Assembly: GCA_021780625.1 (NCBI GenBank)
Contig: JAJXYI010000245.1
Coordinates: 1 to 10,747 of the forward strand
DNA length: 10,747 bases
Source of the DNA: a bacterium
GTDB lineage: Bacteria; Verrucomicrobiota; Verrucomicrobiae; Opitutales; Opitutaceae
Direction: 5' to 3'
The notes beneath the pieces were generated by a model. That model ran no database searches. It had not been told where the DNA came from and saw only the letters and a program-made list of their open reading frames with translations. A program made the translations under genes and the position numbers. Below, piece by piece: positions 1-6,750 of this stretch; position 1 is the first letter of the stretch, and each line of letters begins with the position of its first letter.

Positions 1-44
1 AGGTGGAGGACGTGGATGTCAGGGATGAGAGGGACGGAAGTCAT
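1..44 (-). CDS. N-terminal fragment of an unidentified gene cut by the window edge
   Basis: Only the first 14 codons are in the window (MTSVPLIPDIHVLH), so no family can be assigned. The start is supported by a GAGGA ribosome-binding site that overlaps the stop region of the preceding response-regulator gene and sits 7 bases before the ATG. The gap to the preceding stop is 10 bases, so it should be the next gene of the TonB receptor / YfiR / kinase / response-regulator operon. By context it could be another signalling protein such as a sensor kinase or an output-domain regulator, but that is inference from position only. Confidence 0.55.
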   Translation of the reverse strand, partial: MTSVPLIPDIHVLH

Positions 45-54
45 GGTGGGATCC

Positions 55-492
55 TCATTGTTTTGGCGGGTGGTTGTGCACGGTCCAGTAGAGCCCGAGG
101 AGCCGCACGACCTCGACGAAGTCCTGGAAGCTGACGGGCTTGATGACGTAGGAATTGACGCCGGTCTCGTAGCTGCGGGCGAGGTCCTGCTCCTCGCGGG
201 AAGAGGTGAGCATGACGACGGGGATGGTGTGGAGGGCGGGGTCACCCTTGACGATCTTGAGCACCTCGAGTCCGTCGATCTTCGGCATCTTGAGATCGAG
301 GAGGATGAAGGCTGGGTTGACGGGCGGGCGGCGCTGGAAACGGCCCCTGCATTTGAGGTAATCGATGGCGTCGGCCCCGTCGTTGACGACGAGGACCTCG
401 TTCGGGAGATTGTGTTCGGCGAGGGCGGCGAGGGTGAGCTCGACGTCGTTCGGGTTGTCTTCTGCGTAGAGGATGCTGCGGATTTCGTTCAT
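55..492 (-). CDS. Single-domain response regulator (Rcp1-like receiver)
   Basis: This 145-residue protein is a stand-alone receiver domain with no output domain. The acidic pair is E11-D12 in YAEDNPND, the phospho-acceptor is D66 in LLDLKMP, and the conserved Thr and Lys are T96 (MLTSS) and K118 (VIKPV). The EDNPNDVELT opening and the long loop before D66 resemble Rcp1-type regulators that pair with phytochrome-like or sensor kinases. It starts 15 bases after the histidine-kinase stop, so that kinase is the likely phosphodonor. With no DNA-binding or enzymatic output it should act by protein-protein contact or as a phosphorelay intermediate. No Shine-Dalgarno sequence is visible: the leader is pyrimidine-rich, and translation probably depends on coupling to the upstream gene. 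Confidence 0.93.
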   Translation of the reverse strand: MNEIRSILYAEDNPNDVELTLAALAEHNLPNEVLVVNDGADAIDYLKCRGRFQRRPPVNPAFILLDLKMPKIDGLEVLKIVKGDPALHTIPVVMLTSSREEQDLARSYETGVNSYVIKPVSFQDFVEVVRLLGLYWTVHNHPPKQ

Positions 493-507
493 GGAAGGTA
501 GGAGGGA

Positions 508-1929
508 TCAGACGGGGAGGGTGAAGAAGAAGGTGGCGCCCTCGTTCACGCGGCCCTCGGCCCAGACGCGGCCGCCGTGCCGGTGGATGATGCGCTTGAC
601 GTGGGCGAGGCCGATGCCCGTGCCCTCGAACTCGCTCGTGCCGTGGAGGCGTTGGAATACGCCGAAGAGCTTGTCGACGTATTGCATGTCGAAGCCCGCG
701 CCATTGTCGCGAACGGCGAAGACGTGCTCGCCGCCCGGGCCTGTGTGGTGAAAGACCTCGATGACCGCGGGAGCGCGGCCGCGGGTGTATTTGACGGCGT
801 TGCCGAGCAGGTTGGCCCATACCTGCCGGAGCATGGCCGGATCGGCGTGCACCGTGGGCAGGTTGCCGATCCGCCATTCCACGGCCCGGTCGTGCAGGTC
901 TGGCTGGAGGCTTCGGACGATCTCGTCGACCAGGGTGCGCGAAGGGACTTCGACGCGTTGCATCTCCGCGCGCCCCATCCGGCTGAAGGCGAGCAACTCG
1001 TCGATGAGGACGCCGAGGTTTCTAGTGGAGCCCATGATCGTGTCGAGGTAGCGCCGGTCGGTGGGGTCGAGGGCGGCGCCGATGCGTTTGTCGAGCAGGT
1101 GCGCAAATCCGTCGATGTGGCGCAGGGGCGCCCGCAGGTCGTGGGAGACTGAATACGAAAAGGCCTCGAGCTCTCGGTTGGCGGCCTGCAGCTGGGCGGT
1201 CCTTTCGGCGACGCGCGCCTCCATGGCCGCGTGGAGGTCCTGAAGCTCGTCGAGCATGGTGTTGAACGCGTCGGTCAGTTCGCCGATCTCGTCGCGTCCG
1301 ATGCGCCGCGTCCTCACGGAGTAGTCGCGGCGCTCCGAGATGGCCCGGGCGGCGCTCGTGAGCTGGAGGATGGGGCGGGTGATCTGGGTCTGGAGGAGCC
1401 GCGACAGGAGGTAGGCGATGGTCATGACGAAGGCCATGACGGCGGCCGCGATCCAGACGGAGTTGCGGAGCCAGTCGCGGGTGACGGGCCGCGTGTCGAG
1501 GCGGAGGTAGAGCGTGCCGAGGCGCCGGCCGGCCTGGACGACGGGCTGGAGGCCCGCGAGCCCGGAGTCGTCGAAGAAGTAACCATGGCCTGAGGGAACC
1601 TGTGTCGGCGGATTGCCTCTTCCGGCGGGCGTGTAGGCGGCGAAGAGCCGGCCTGAGTCGTCGTAGAGGGCCGCGTCGACGAGGTGCTGTTCTGTGGCGA
1701 GGGAGGCGAGCAGCTGGCGGGCGTCGTTCCTGTTTCGGAATGCGAGGGCGGCGGTACTGTTGTCCGCGACCACGCGTCCCAGGGTCGACAGTTCCTGGAC
1801 GGTGTCGCGCCTGAAGGTGAGGTATTCGAGCACGAGGAAGGAGCCGCGCATCAGGAGCATCACGATGCCGCTCGTGAGCAGGACGATCACGATCACCTTC
1901 CTTCGGATGGGCACGTTGCGGAGGGGCAT
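508..1929 (-). CDS. Membrane histidine kinase, CHASE8-like sensor, HAMP, HisKA, HATPase
   Basis: This is a 473-residue sensor kinase. A membrane segment at about residues 11-37 is followed by a periplasmic region to about 152 that carries the NSTAALAF signature (57-64) typical of CHASE8-type sensors. A second membrane segment spans about 155-178. HAMP follows at about 178-230 with a short coiled coil. The dimerisation/phosphoacceptor domain has H263 in SVSHDLRAPLR. The ATPase domain has an N-box with N377 (LLGNAVKYT), a G1 box DNGAGFD (408-414) and a G2 box GTGIGLA (436-442). The ATG at 1929 lies 2 bases after the YfiR-like stop. The frame stays open to 2631, but that extension is low-complexity Arg/Pro sequence overlapping yfiR and is rejected. 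The kinase probably receives its signal from the YfiR-like protein through the CHASE8 region, by analogy with YfiN, and phosphorylates the adjacent receiver. Confidence 0.93.
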   Translation of the reverse strand: MPLRNVPIRRKVIVIVLLTSGIVMLLMRGSFLVLEYLTFRRDTVQELSTLGRVVADNSTAALAFRNRNDARQLLASLATEQHLVDAALYDDSGRLFAAYTPAGRGNPPTQVPSGHGYFFDDSGLAGLQPVVQAGRRLGTLYLRLDTRPVTRDWLRNSVWIAAAVMAFVMTIAYLLSRLLQTQITRPILQLTSAARAISERRDYSVRTRRIGRDEIGELTDAFNTMLDELQDLHAAMEARVAERTAQLQAANRELEAFSYSVSHDLRAPLRHIDGFAHLLDKRIGAALDPTDRRYLDTIMGSTRNLGVLIDELLAFSRMGRAEMQRVEVPSRTLVDEIVRSLQPDLHDRAVEWRIGNLPTVHADPAMLRQVWANLLGNAVKYTRGRAPAVIEVFHHTGPGGEHVFAVRDNGAGFDMQYVDKLFGVFQRLHGTSEFEGTGIGLAHVKRIIHRHGGRVWAEGRVNEGATFFFTLPV

Positions 1930-1931
1930 GG

Positions 1932-2498
1932 TCAGCGGGCCTTTCCGTGGTAGATTTCGGCGGGGCGGAGCAGCTTTGAGCTCAGCCGGAGCCGGGCCGC
2001 CCGGGCGGCGGCGAGGTTGATGCGGAGACGGAGGCGGCCGTCCTCGCGGACGAACCGGATGATGCCGCCGAGTTCGTTGAAGTCGTCCGTGTCGCCGACG
2101 GTGAGGATGCTGCGGTTTCGGAGGAAGCGCAGGATGGTGGCGAGATTCCCATGCTCGGAGTTGCTGATGAACAGGATGTCGCAGGGACCCACGTCCTGGA
2201 GTGACGGATACCGGCGCACGAGATAGGGCCGCGACCCGAGCTTCTCGCCGGCGACGATTTGGTCGAGGACCGAACCGAACGGGTCCGTCCCCAGGACCCC
2301 GATGATGAAGGGAGCGCGGGAGTCGCGGGGAGGCGTGTCGGGCCAGTTCACGAAGATTGCGAAGTTGAACAGGAACACGGCCTCGAGCTCGTTGAGCCGT
2401 GCGGTGGGCGCGGGTTGCGCGGCGGACTGGGTGGCGAGGGCGGCGAGCAGCAGGATGATCGCGGCGACTCTTGGCCGGAGTCGGTTCAGTAGCGCCAT
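1932..2498 (-). CDS. YfiR-like (DUF4154) periplasmic signalling protein
   Basis: This 188-residue exported protein has a signal peptide (residues about 1-27, ending ATQSAAQ). The family signature is near the mature N-terminus: an E-A-x-F-L-x-N-F-x-x-F-V-x-W-P pattern at about 39-53. It continues with IIGVLGTDPFG, the CDILFIS strand, and SILTVGDTDDF followed by GGIIRF near the end. YfiR of Pseudomonas is a periplasmic repressor of the membrane diguanylate cyclase YfiN. Here the neighbour is instead a CHASE8 histidine kinase, so a role as periplasmic modulator of that kinase is inferred. Only one cysteine (in GPCDILF) is present in the mature part, unlike Pseudomonas YfiR, which uses disulfides. 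The gene overlaps the 3' end of the TonB receptor gene by 13 bases. A GGAAAGG sequence 4 bases before the ATG supports the start. Confidence 0.9.
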   Translation of the reverse strand: MALLNRLRPRVAAIILLLAALATQSAAQPAPTARLNELEAVFLFNFAIFVNWPDTPPRDSRAPFIIGVLGTDPFGSVLDQIVAGEKLGSRPYLVRRYPSLQDVGPCDILFISNSEHGNLATILRFLRNRSILTVGDTDDFNELGGIIRFVREDGRLRLRINLAAARAARLRLSSKLLRPAEIYHGKAR

Positions 2499-4504
2499 AC
2501 GACCTTTCCGTAACCGCTCCGGCCGATTTCGCGGGGCGAGGGCGACGACGGGACGAATTCCGGGTGCCTGCGGTCCAGGAGGTTCTGTCCGACGACGGCG
2601 ATCTCGAGGTTTTTCGTGGCGTGCCAGGCAAGGCGGAGGTCCACGCTGGTGTAGCCAGGCACGTGGGGGGACGGGAGGGAGTGGACCCAGCGCACGACCG
2701 AACCGAGCGAGAGATTGTGGGGAAGGCGGAGAGTGAACTGCACGAGCGCCTGGCCGGCGGGGTCGTCGCTTTCAGCGGAGGCGTGGTTGAGGTCGACGGC
2801 TCCGGGTGAGAGCCACAGGGACTTCCTGAGGATCGTGTAGCCGCCGCGAAGGTGCCACGCGTCGGTCGGCTGAAACTCCACGGTGAGCTCGGCTCCGTAG
2901 GACCGGCCGGAGAGATCGTTTCCGAAGGTGATGGGCAGGCCGGGCGGCTGCGGGGATGGACGCGCGGTCCGGAGGTCCGAATACTGGTTCAAGTAGGTTG
3001 AGAGTGACAGCGTCAACCGGTCGGTGGCGTGCATTCTCCAGCCCAGTTCCCAGGCGACGAGGGTTTCGGATTCGAAGTCGGGGTTGCCCTGGATCAAGGC
3101 CCTGCCGGGTGCGGCGTAGAGGGCGAAATCCTCGTCGATGCGCGAGGGCGTGCGCACGGCGCGGGACACTGAGGCCCAGACGGTTTGCCTGTCCGAGGGG
3201 AGCCAGGCCAGCCGGAGGTCGGGCTGGATATTCAGGCCCTCATAATCGTCGTGCTCGAGCTTGGCTCCGACGGTCGCCCGCAGGTGATTGCCCGCGAAGG
3301 GCATTTCATCCTCGGCGAACAGATTGGTGACGTGAAGGCGCCGGTGGGCGGGGAGGAAGGCGATGGCCGGAGCGTTGTCGACGCGGTCGTCCATGAGCCG
3401 CGCGCCGAAGCCCCAGGTGGCGTGGTTGCCCGAGTCGAAACGGAGGTCGTCCTGCCAGTCGACGTCGTAGGTGTCGAGGCCCTCGCGGAAGCCGCCCCCG
3501 AAGTCACGCCAGGTGCGGTCGAAGTAGGCCTGGAGCTGGAGCGTGGACGAGCCGTCGGTGCGGTGGGTCCAGCGTCCGAGCACGTTGGCGCCCGAGGCGC
3601 GGGCGTGGTTGGTGCCCGTGGGGTTGGGGTCGGCGCCGTAGAAGTCGCCCTGGAGGGTGACGTGGTCGGCGTCCGTGCGTTCCCAGTCCATCCGGTATCC
3701 GCCCTGCGTGTACGCCCAGGCGTCACCGGCGTCGGCGCCATTTAGCAGGGTGGTGGCCGCGCGCGAGAGGCTGTGGACGTAAACGCGGTAGAAGAGTCCG
3801 GGAGCGAGCCGGCCCCCGTACCTCAGGCCCGCGAAGGCGGTCGGATCCCCGCCGCCCCCGCCCTCGACATAGAGTCCCTGGGTCCGGCGGGCGTCCTTGG
3901 TGATGACGTCGATCACGCCGTTCACCGCATTGGCGCCCCACTGGGCGCCGCCGGGGCCGTCGACGACCTCGATGCGGTCGATGTCCTCGAGGAAGGTGTT
4001 CTGAACGTCCCAGAAGACGCCCGCGTAGAGGGGCGTGTAGACGGTGCGTCCGTCGATCATCACCAGCAGCTTGTCGGCCAGCACGTTGTCGAAGCCCCGG
4101 GCGGAGATCGCCCACTGGCTTGAGTTCGCCCGCGCGACCTCCAGCCCGGGGGCTAGGCTCAATACATCGGGTAGCGATACAAAGCCTGACGAACGGATGT
4201 CGTCTCCGGAAATGACCTGGATGGCCGACGCGGCGTGGAACAGGTCCTCGGGGTGGCGGGAGGCGGTGGTGACCTGCACCTCCATGAGCTGCTCAAGGTT
4301 CATCTGCTTGAGTTCGGAGAGGGGCAGGTCTTCCGCCCTGGCGGACGCGAACGAGAGAAACGCGGCTGCGGCGAAAGGGACGACTGAGAGGCGATGCGCG
4401 CGGAGGGTCGAAACGATGAACGCAGGGCATCGCAGGCACCCTCGCGTGCGTGCGACTCCGGATGGGTCCGGGGGCGGATTTGTACCGGGTGTGGAGGCGG
4501 TCAT
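2486..4504 (-). CDS. TonB-dependent outer-membrane receptor
   Basis: With the chosen ATG this is a 672-residue receptor, the usual size for the family. A hydrophobic signal segment (about residues 41-57, ending FASARA) precedes the mature start EDLPLSEL. A plug domain follows with hallmarks AIQVISGDDI, LPDVLSLAPGLEV, ISARGFDN, LLVMIDGRTVY, and a D-R-I-E-V-V-D-G-P-G run leading to GANAVNGVIDVITK. The remainder is a beta-barrel ending in aromatic residues (YGKVVWRY). It would import or sense a ligand in the outer membrane with TonB-ExbBD energy; the substrate cannot be read. The N-terminus is uncertain: ATG 4504 leaves an unusually long 35-40 residue n-region and has no ribosome-binding site, and in-frame ATGs exist at 4612 and 4783. 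No ATG, GTG or TTG lies closer to the hydrophobic core. It heads the YfiR / kinase / regulator operon. Confidence 0.88.
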   Translation of the reverse strand: MTASTPGTNPPPDPSGVARTRGCLRCPAFIVSTLRAHRLSVVPFAAAAFLSFASARAEDLPLSELKQMNLEQLMEVQVTTASRHPEDLFHAASAIQVISGDDIRSSGFVSLPDVLSLAPGLEVARANSSQWAISARGFDNVLADKLLVMIDGRTVYTPLYAGVFWDVQNTFLEDIDRIEVVDGPGGAQWGANAVNGVIDVITKDARRTQGLYVEGGGGGDPTAFAGLRYGGRLAPGLFYRVYVHSLSRAATTLLNGADAGDAWAYTQGGYRMDWERTDADHVTLQGDFYGADPNPTGTNHARASGANVLGRWTHRTDGSSTLQLQAYFDRTWRDFGGGFREGLDTYDVDWQDDLRFDSGNHATWGFGARLMDDRVDNAPAIAFLPAHRRLHVTNLFAEDEMPFAGNHLRATVGAKLEHDDYEGLNIQPDLRLAWLPSDRQTVWASVSRAVRTPSRIDEDFALYAAPGRALIQGNPDFESETLVAWELGWRMHATDRLTLSLSTYLNQYSDLRTARPSPQPPGLPITFGNDLSGRSYGAELTVEFQPTDAWHLRGGYTILRKSLWLSPGAVDLNHASAESDDPAGQALVQFTLRLPHNLSLGSVVRWVHSLPSPHVPGYTSVDLRLAWHATKNLEIAVVGQNLLDRRHPEFVPSSPSPREIGRSGYGKVVWRY

Positions 4505-4838
4505 CGGCCGGGTGAGAGGCTGGGTACCGGGCGTGGTTTCCCTGGCGGCGAACAGAGACGATGGAACGACGCGGGCCCGCCGGCGGGTGGCGGGTCGTCG
4601 GATCGCTGCCATCCCTGCCCGGGATGCTGGTGTCTCGGGTCTGGGGGGCTGCGTTAAAGTGCTGACCCAGCAATTTAGCCGGATTGGGGCGGAATCAAAC
4701 CGCACGGCCAAAAATCCCGCGTGTGCGCCAAGCTGTTGGAAGCAAGCGACCTGGTCGGCTTTGAGGCCTCGGCCATCCGGCAAAAATATGTCAAATGCCC
4801 GCGTCGATTGTCGAAGCGGAGTGGATACAGGCGGCGGC
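4505..4838 (-). other. Gene-free leader upstream of the TonB receptor
   Basis: These 334 bases separate the hydrolase stop from the receptor start. The receptor frame stays open through most of it (to 4783), but the encoded sequence has no resemblance to a receptor or a signal peptide. The part at 4640-4800 is more AT-rich than the coding regions, as expected for a promoter region. A weak promoter-like pair on the minus strand is TTGATT (4693-4698) and TAAATT (4672-4677) with a short 15-base spacer. It is followed at once by a palindrome TGCTGACCCAGCA (4660-4672), which could be an operator. A TTGACA at 4789-4794 has no matching -10. No riboswitch consensus was recognised. Confidence 0.5.
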
Positions 4839-5678
4839 TCAGGTTCCGGGCGCGGGATGCGACGCCTGGAAGAATCCGTCGACGACGGCGTTGAACTGGT
4901 CGGGGACCTCCTGGAGGGCGGCGTGCCCGGCGCCCGGGAAGACGTGGAGCACCGAGTGGGGAAGACCTGCGGCGATCGCGCGGGTGTGGGCGGCGGGGAT
5001 GGCGTCGTGTTCTCCGGCCATGACGAGCGTCGGGGCGGTGATGGTCTTCAGCTGGGCCATCGTGATGTGGGGATGATTGATCATCAGCTGGAGGTACTGG
5101 CAGACGCGGTCCCAGCGCTGGGAGTGGTCGCCGGCGGCGAGCCTGGCCTCGGCCTTGCGCAGGTCGGCCTTCATCGAGGGAACATCGCCCGGGGAAAGCG
5201 CCTCAGGGGAGAGGTTCGCGCCGGAGATCGCCAGCCGGCGGACGACATTGGGGTGGCGGATGGCGACGAGCAGGGCGACGATGCCGCCGTCGCTCCAGCC
5301 GAGCAGGTCGGCCCTGCCGACGTGGAGCTGGGCGAGCAGGGCGGCGACGTCGTCGGCCATTTTCGAATACGTGAGCGGTCCGGTCCCCATCTGGCTTTTC
5401 CCGTGGCCCCGGCTGTCGACGGCGATGACCCAGCGGTGCGAGCGGAAGAAATCGATCTGGTAGCGCATCGAGGCGATGCTGCCGCCGTTCCCGTGGAGGA
5501 CGACCAGCGGTGCGCCAACGCCGTACATCTCGTAGTAGAGCCGGATGCCGTCCACCTCGGCGTAGTGTCCCGCGGCGGGATTGTTGCCGTAGGGGACCTT
5601 GGGTTCGGCGCAGCGGGCGGTGGCGATGGCCAAGACGGCGGCGAACGCGGCGAGGATGGGGCGAAGCATGGCGCGCAC
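4839..5678 (-). CDS. Exported alpha/beta hydrolase
   Basis: This 279-residue alpha/beta-hydrolase-fold enzyme has an N-terminal signal peptide (about 1-24). The oxyanion-hole motif is HGNGGS (62-67). The nucleophile elbow is GWSDGG with S129, the probable acid is D225 in GEHDAIP, and the catalytic histidine is H252 in GAGHAAL. A D-S-R-G-H-G-K-S strand turn (88-95) is typical of the esterase / proline iminopeptidase / peroxidase-like branch. The substrate is unknown. A GTG start at 5678 is chosen because GGAAG lies 7 bases upstream; an in-frame ATG at 5669 would be 16 bases from it. The cysteine at 23 is not in a good lipobox, so a lipoprotein is not claimed. It is the last gene before the long leader of the receptor operon. 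Confidence 0.9.
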   Translation of the reverse strand: MRAMLRPILAAFAAVLAIATARCAEPKVPYGNNPAAGHYAEVDGIRLYYEMYGVGAPLVVLHGNGGSIASMRYQIDFFRSHRWVIAVDSRGHGKSQMGTGPLTYSKMADDVAALLAQLHVGRADLLGWSDGGIVALLVAIRHPNVVRRLAISGANLSPEALSPGDVPSMKADLRKAEARLAAGDHSQRWDRVCQYLQLMINHPHITMAQLKTITAPTLVMAGEHDAIPAAHTRAIAAGLPHSVLHVFPGAGHAALQEVPDQFNAVVDGFFQASHPAPGT

Positions 5679-5685
5679 GGTAGTG

Positions 5686-5690
5686 CTTCC
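5686..5690 (-). promoter_or_regulatory. Ribosome-binding site deciding the GTG start of the hydrolase
   Basis: GGAAG on the minus strand is 7 bases before the GTG at 5678 and 16 before the alternative ATG at 5669, which favours the GTG start. Confidence 0.55.
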
Positions 5691-5698
5691 AGGCGCAC

Positions 5699-5715
5699 CG
5701 TCAACCCGCGCGGGT
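5699..5715 (-). repeat. GC palindrome followed by GGGTTGACG, upstream of the hydrolase
   Basis: ACCCGCGCGGGT (5704-5715) is a perfect 12-bp palindrome between the DUF2905 stop and the hydrolase start. On the minus strand it runs into GGGTTGACG (5699-5707). The stem is short (4-5 bp when folded) and has no T-run, so terminator function is doubtful. TTGACG resembles a -35 box, but no good -10 follows. Confidence 0.35.
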
Positions 5716-5724
5716 GGCCCGTCC

Positions 5725-5934
5725 TCAGCGACGGAAGAGCCAGCCGAGCAGGCTGAGGATCACGCTGATGACCAGGCAGGTGACGACGGGAAAGTAGAAC
5801 CGCACGTTCTTTCGCTCGACGACGATGTCGCCGGGGAGCAGGCCGCCCCCGTGGCGCCCCAGCAGCCACATCAGCGCGCCAGCGGCGGCGATGATCAGGC
5901 CGATGACGACGAGCGATTTTCCCAATTGGTCCAT
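5725..5934 (-). CDS. DUF2905 small membrane protein
   Basis: This 69-residue protein has two predicted membrane helices (about residues 7-25 and 48-66). They are separated by a short loop containing the family-defining LPGDI (33-37) and a conserved R-x-x-x-x-F-Y-F-P run (44-49). Length and motifs match the DUF2905 family of small two-helix bacterial membrane proteins, whose function is unknown. The ATG at 5934 has no clear Shine-Dalgarno sequence. It lies between the AEP-like gene (42 bases upstream) and the hydrolase (46 bases downstream), with an inverted repeat in each gap, so it may or may not be co-transcribed with either. Confidence 0.88.
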   Translation of the reverse strand: MDQLGKSLVVIGLIIAAAGALMWLLGRHGGGLLPGDIVVERKNVRFYFPVVTCLVISVILSLLGWLFRR

Positions 5935-5942
5935 GGTGCGAG

Positions 5943-5966
5943 CGTCAACCCCGGCGCTGCGCCGGG
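5943..5966 (-). repeat. GC-rich hairpin with trailing GGGTTGACG after the AEP-like gene
   Basis: CCCGGCGC-T-GCGCCGGG (5950-5966) is a perfect inverted repeat with 8-base arms, just downstream of the AEP-like stop codon (5977-5979). On the minus strand it is followed by GGGTTGACG (5943-5951), the same 9-mer as next to the palindrome at 5704-5715. It could be a weak transcription terminator without a U-tract, or a spacer hairpin in a polycistronic message. Confidence 0.45.
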
Positions 5967-5976
5967 CAACTCCGAT

Positions 5977-6750
5977 CTAGGTGGCGGAAGCCGGTCCGTC
6001 GCCGCCGAGCGAGCGATGGGCCGCTTCGAAGGCGGTGGAAGACAGGGTCTGGCGTGAGATGAACTCCTCGAAGGTGCGCCACGAGGCAGCCTCGTCGAGC
6101 AGGGATCCATCCCGGGCGGTCACGTGGCTGAAGACCCGGGTCTTCGCGTGGATCGAGCCGAAGAGGCGGAGCGAGACGACGTTGGCGATGCGCACGTCGG
6201 GGTAAAAATTGACCTTCAGCTCCCGGTGATCGCGGCCGGCCTCGTGGACGGCGAGCAGGGCGCGGGCGGCGGCGCGGAGCATGAAATCGTGGAGCCTTGC
6301 GTTGGGGACGGGCGAATCGAGGCGGCCCCAGACATGGAACCCGCGTCCACTGGCGACGACGAGCGGCTCGCAGCCCGCGGCCGCGAGGCAGGATCGCAGG
6401 GCGTCGACCGCGAGCGTCATCTCCGGAATTAGCGCGGTGCTTTCCGTCCGGTGGTTGTTGTCGAGATTGAGGCAGAAGACGTCGTTTGCCGCGGGATCGA
6501 AGTAGCGGCAGACGTTGAGCGCGCCGGCGACGTGGTCCGCGAGCAGGGCTTCGATGCGCGCGGCGGGCAGGTTCACGAGCTTGTACTTGTGGAGCAGGCG
6601 GCAGGTGGTGAGCTGGCCATATTCCAGCTCGCCCCCGCCGGCGAGGAGGTCGGCGAGGTACGGGAAGCCGAAGCGCTCGGCCTCGACCTTGACGACGCCG
6701 GGGATGAAGGTGCGCGAGAACGCACTCAGGAGGCCGACGCGCGTATCCAT
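5977..6750 (-). CDS. Stand-alone AEP (primase small subunit-like) fold protein
   Basis: This 257-residue protein has no match I can name, but it shows an ordered set of archaeo-eukaryotic-primase motifs. A motif-I-like strand is FCLNLDNNH (92-100), where N95-x-D97 stands in place of the usual DxD. A motif-II-like turn is VVASGRGFHVW (131-141), with S134 and H139 as in the SxH motif. A motif-III-like region is YPDVRIA with D185, then SLRLFGSIHAKT (193-204), close to the LRLPGSLHGKTG block of primase small subunits. The zinc-binding and helicase parts of larger primases are absent. The ATG is chosen because GAGGAAG lies 7 bases upstream, inside the preceding HAD gene, with a 25-base gene overlap. 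A nucleotide-handling or polymerase-like role is inferred. Loss of the first acidic residue may mean altered or lost catalysis. Confidence 0.65.
   Translation of the reverse strand: MDTRVGLLSAFSRTFIPGVVKVEAERFGFPYLADLLAGGGELEYGQLTTCRLLHKYKLVNLPAARIEALLADHVAGALNVCRYFDPAANDVFCLNLDNNHRTESTALIPEMTLAVDALRSCLAAAGCEPLVVASGRGFHVWGRLDSPVPNARLHDFMLRAAARALLAVHEAGRDHRELKVNFYPDVRIANVVSLRLFGSIHAKTRVFSHVTARDGSLLDEAASWRTFEEFISRQTLSSTAFEAAHRSLGGDGPASAT

Noticed and set aside
508..2498. A true YfiBNR c-di-GMP system
   Set aside because: The membrane partner ends in HisKA/HATPase with H263, not GGDEF, and no OmpA-like YfiB is present.
1930..2631. N-terminal extension of the histidine-kinase frame
   Set aside because: It overlaps the YfiR-like gene, encodes Arg/Pro-rich sequence with no domain, and the proper ATG follows the YfiR-like stop by 2 bases.
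4789..4794. Perfect TTGACA as a -35 box of the receptor operon
   Set aside because: No sequence resembling TATAAT lies 16-18 bases downstream on the minus strand.
4505..4838. Cobalamin or cyclic-di-GMP riboswitch before the TonB receptor
   Set aside because: No B12-box-like or GEMM core could be recognised; only scattered short stems were seen.
4044..5756. Plus-strand open frame of 570 codons
   Set aside because: It lies antisense to the TonB receptor and the hydrolase, both with clear motifs. Its own translation is low complexity (Gly/Val/Asp/Arg), a common effect of high GC.
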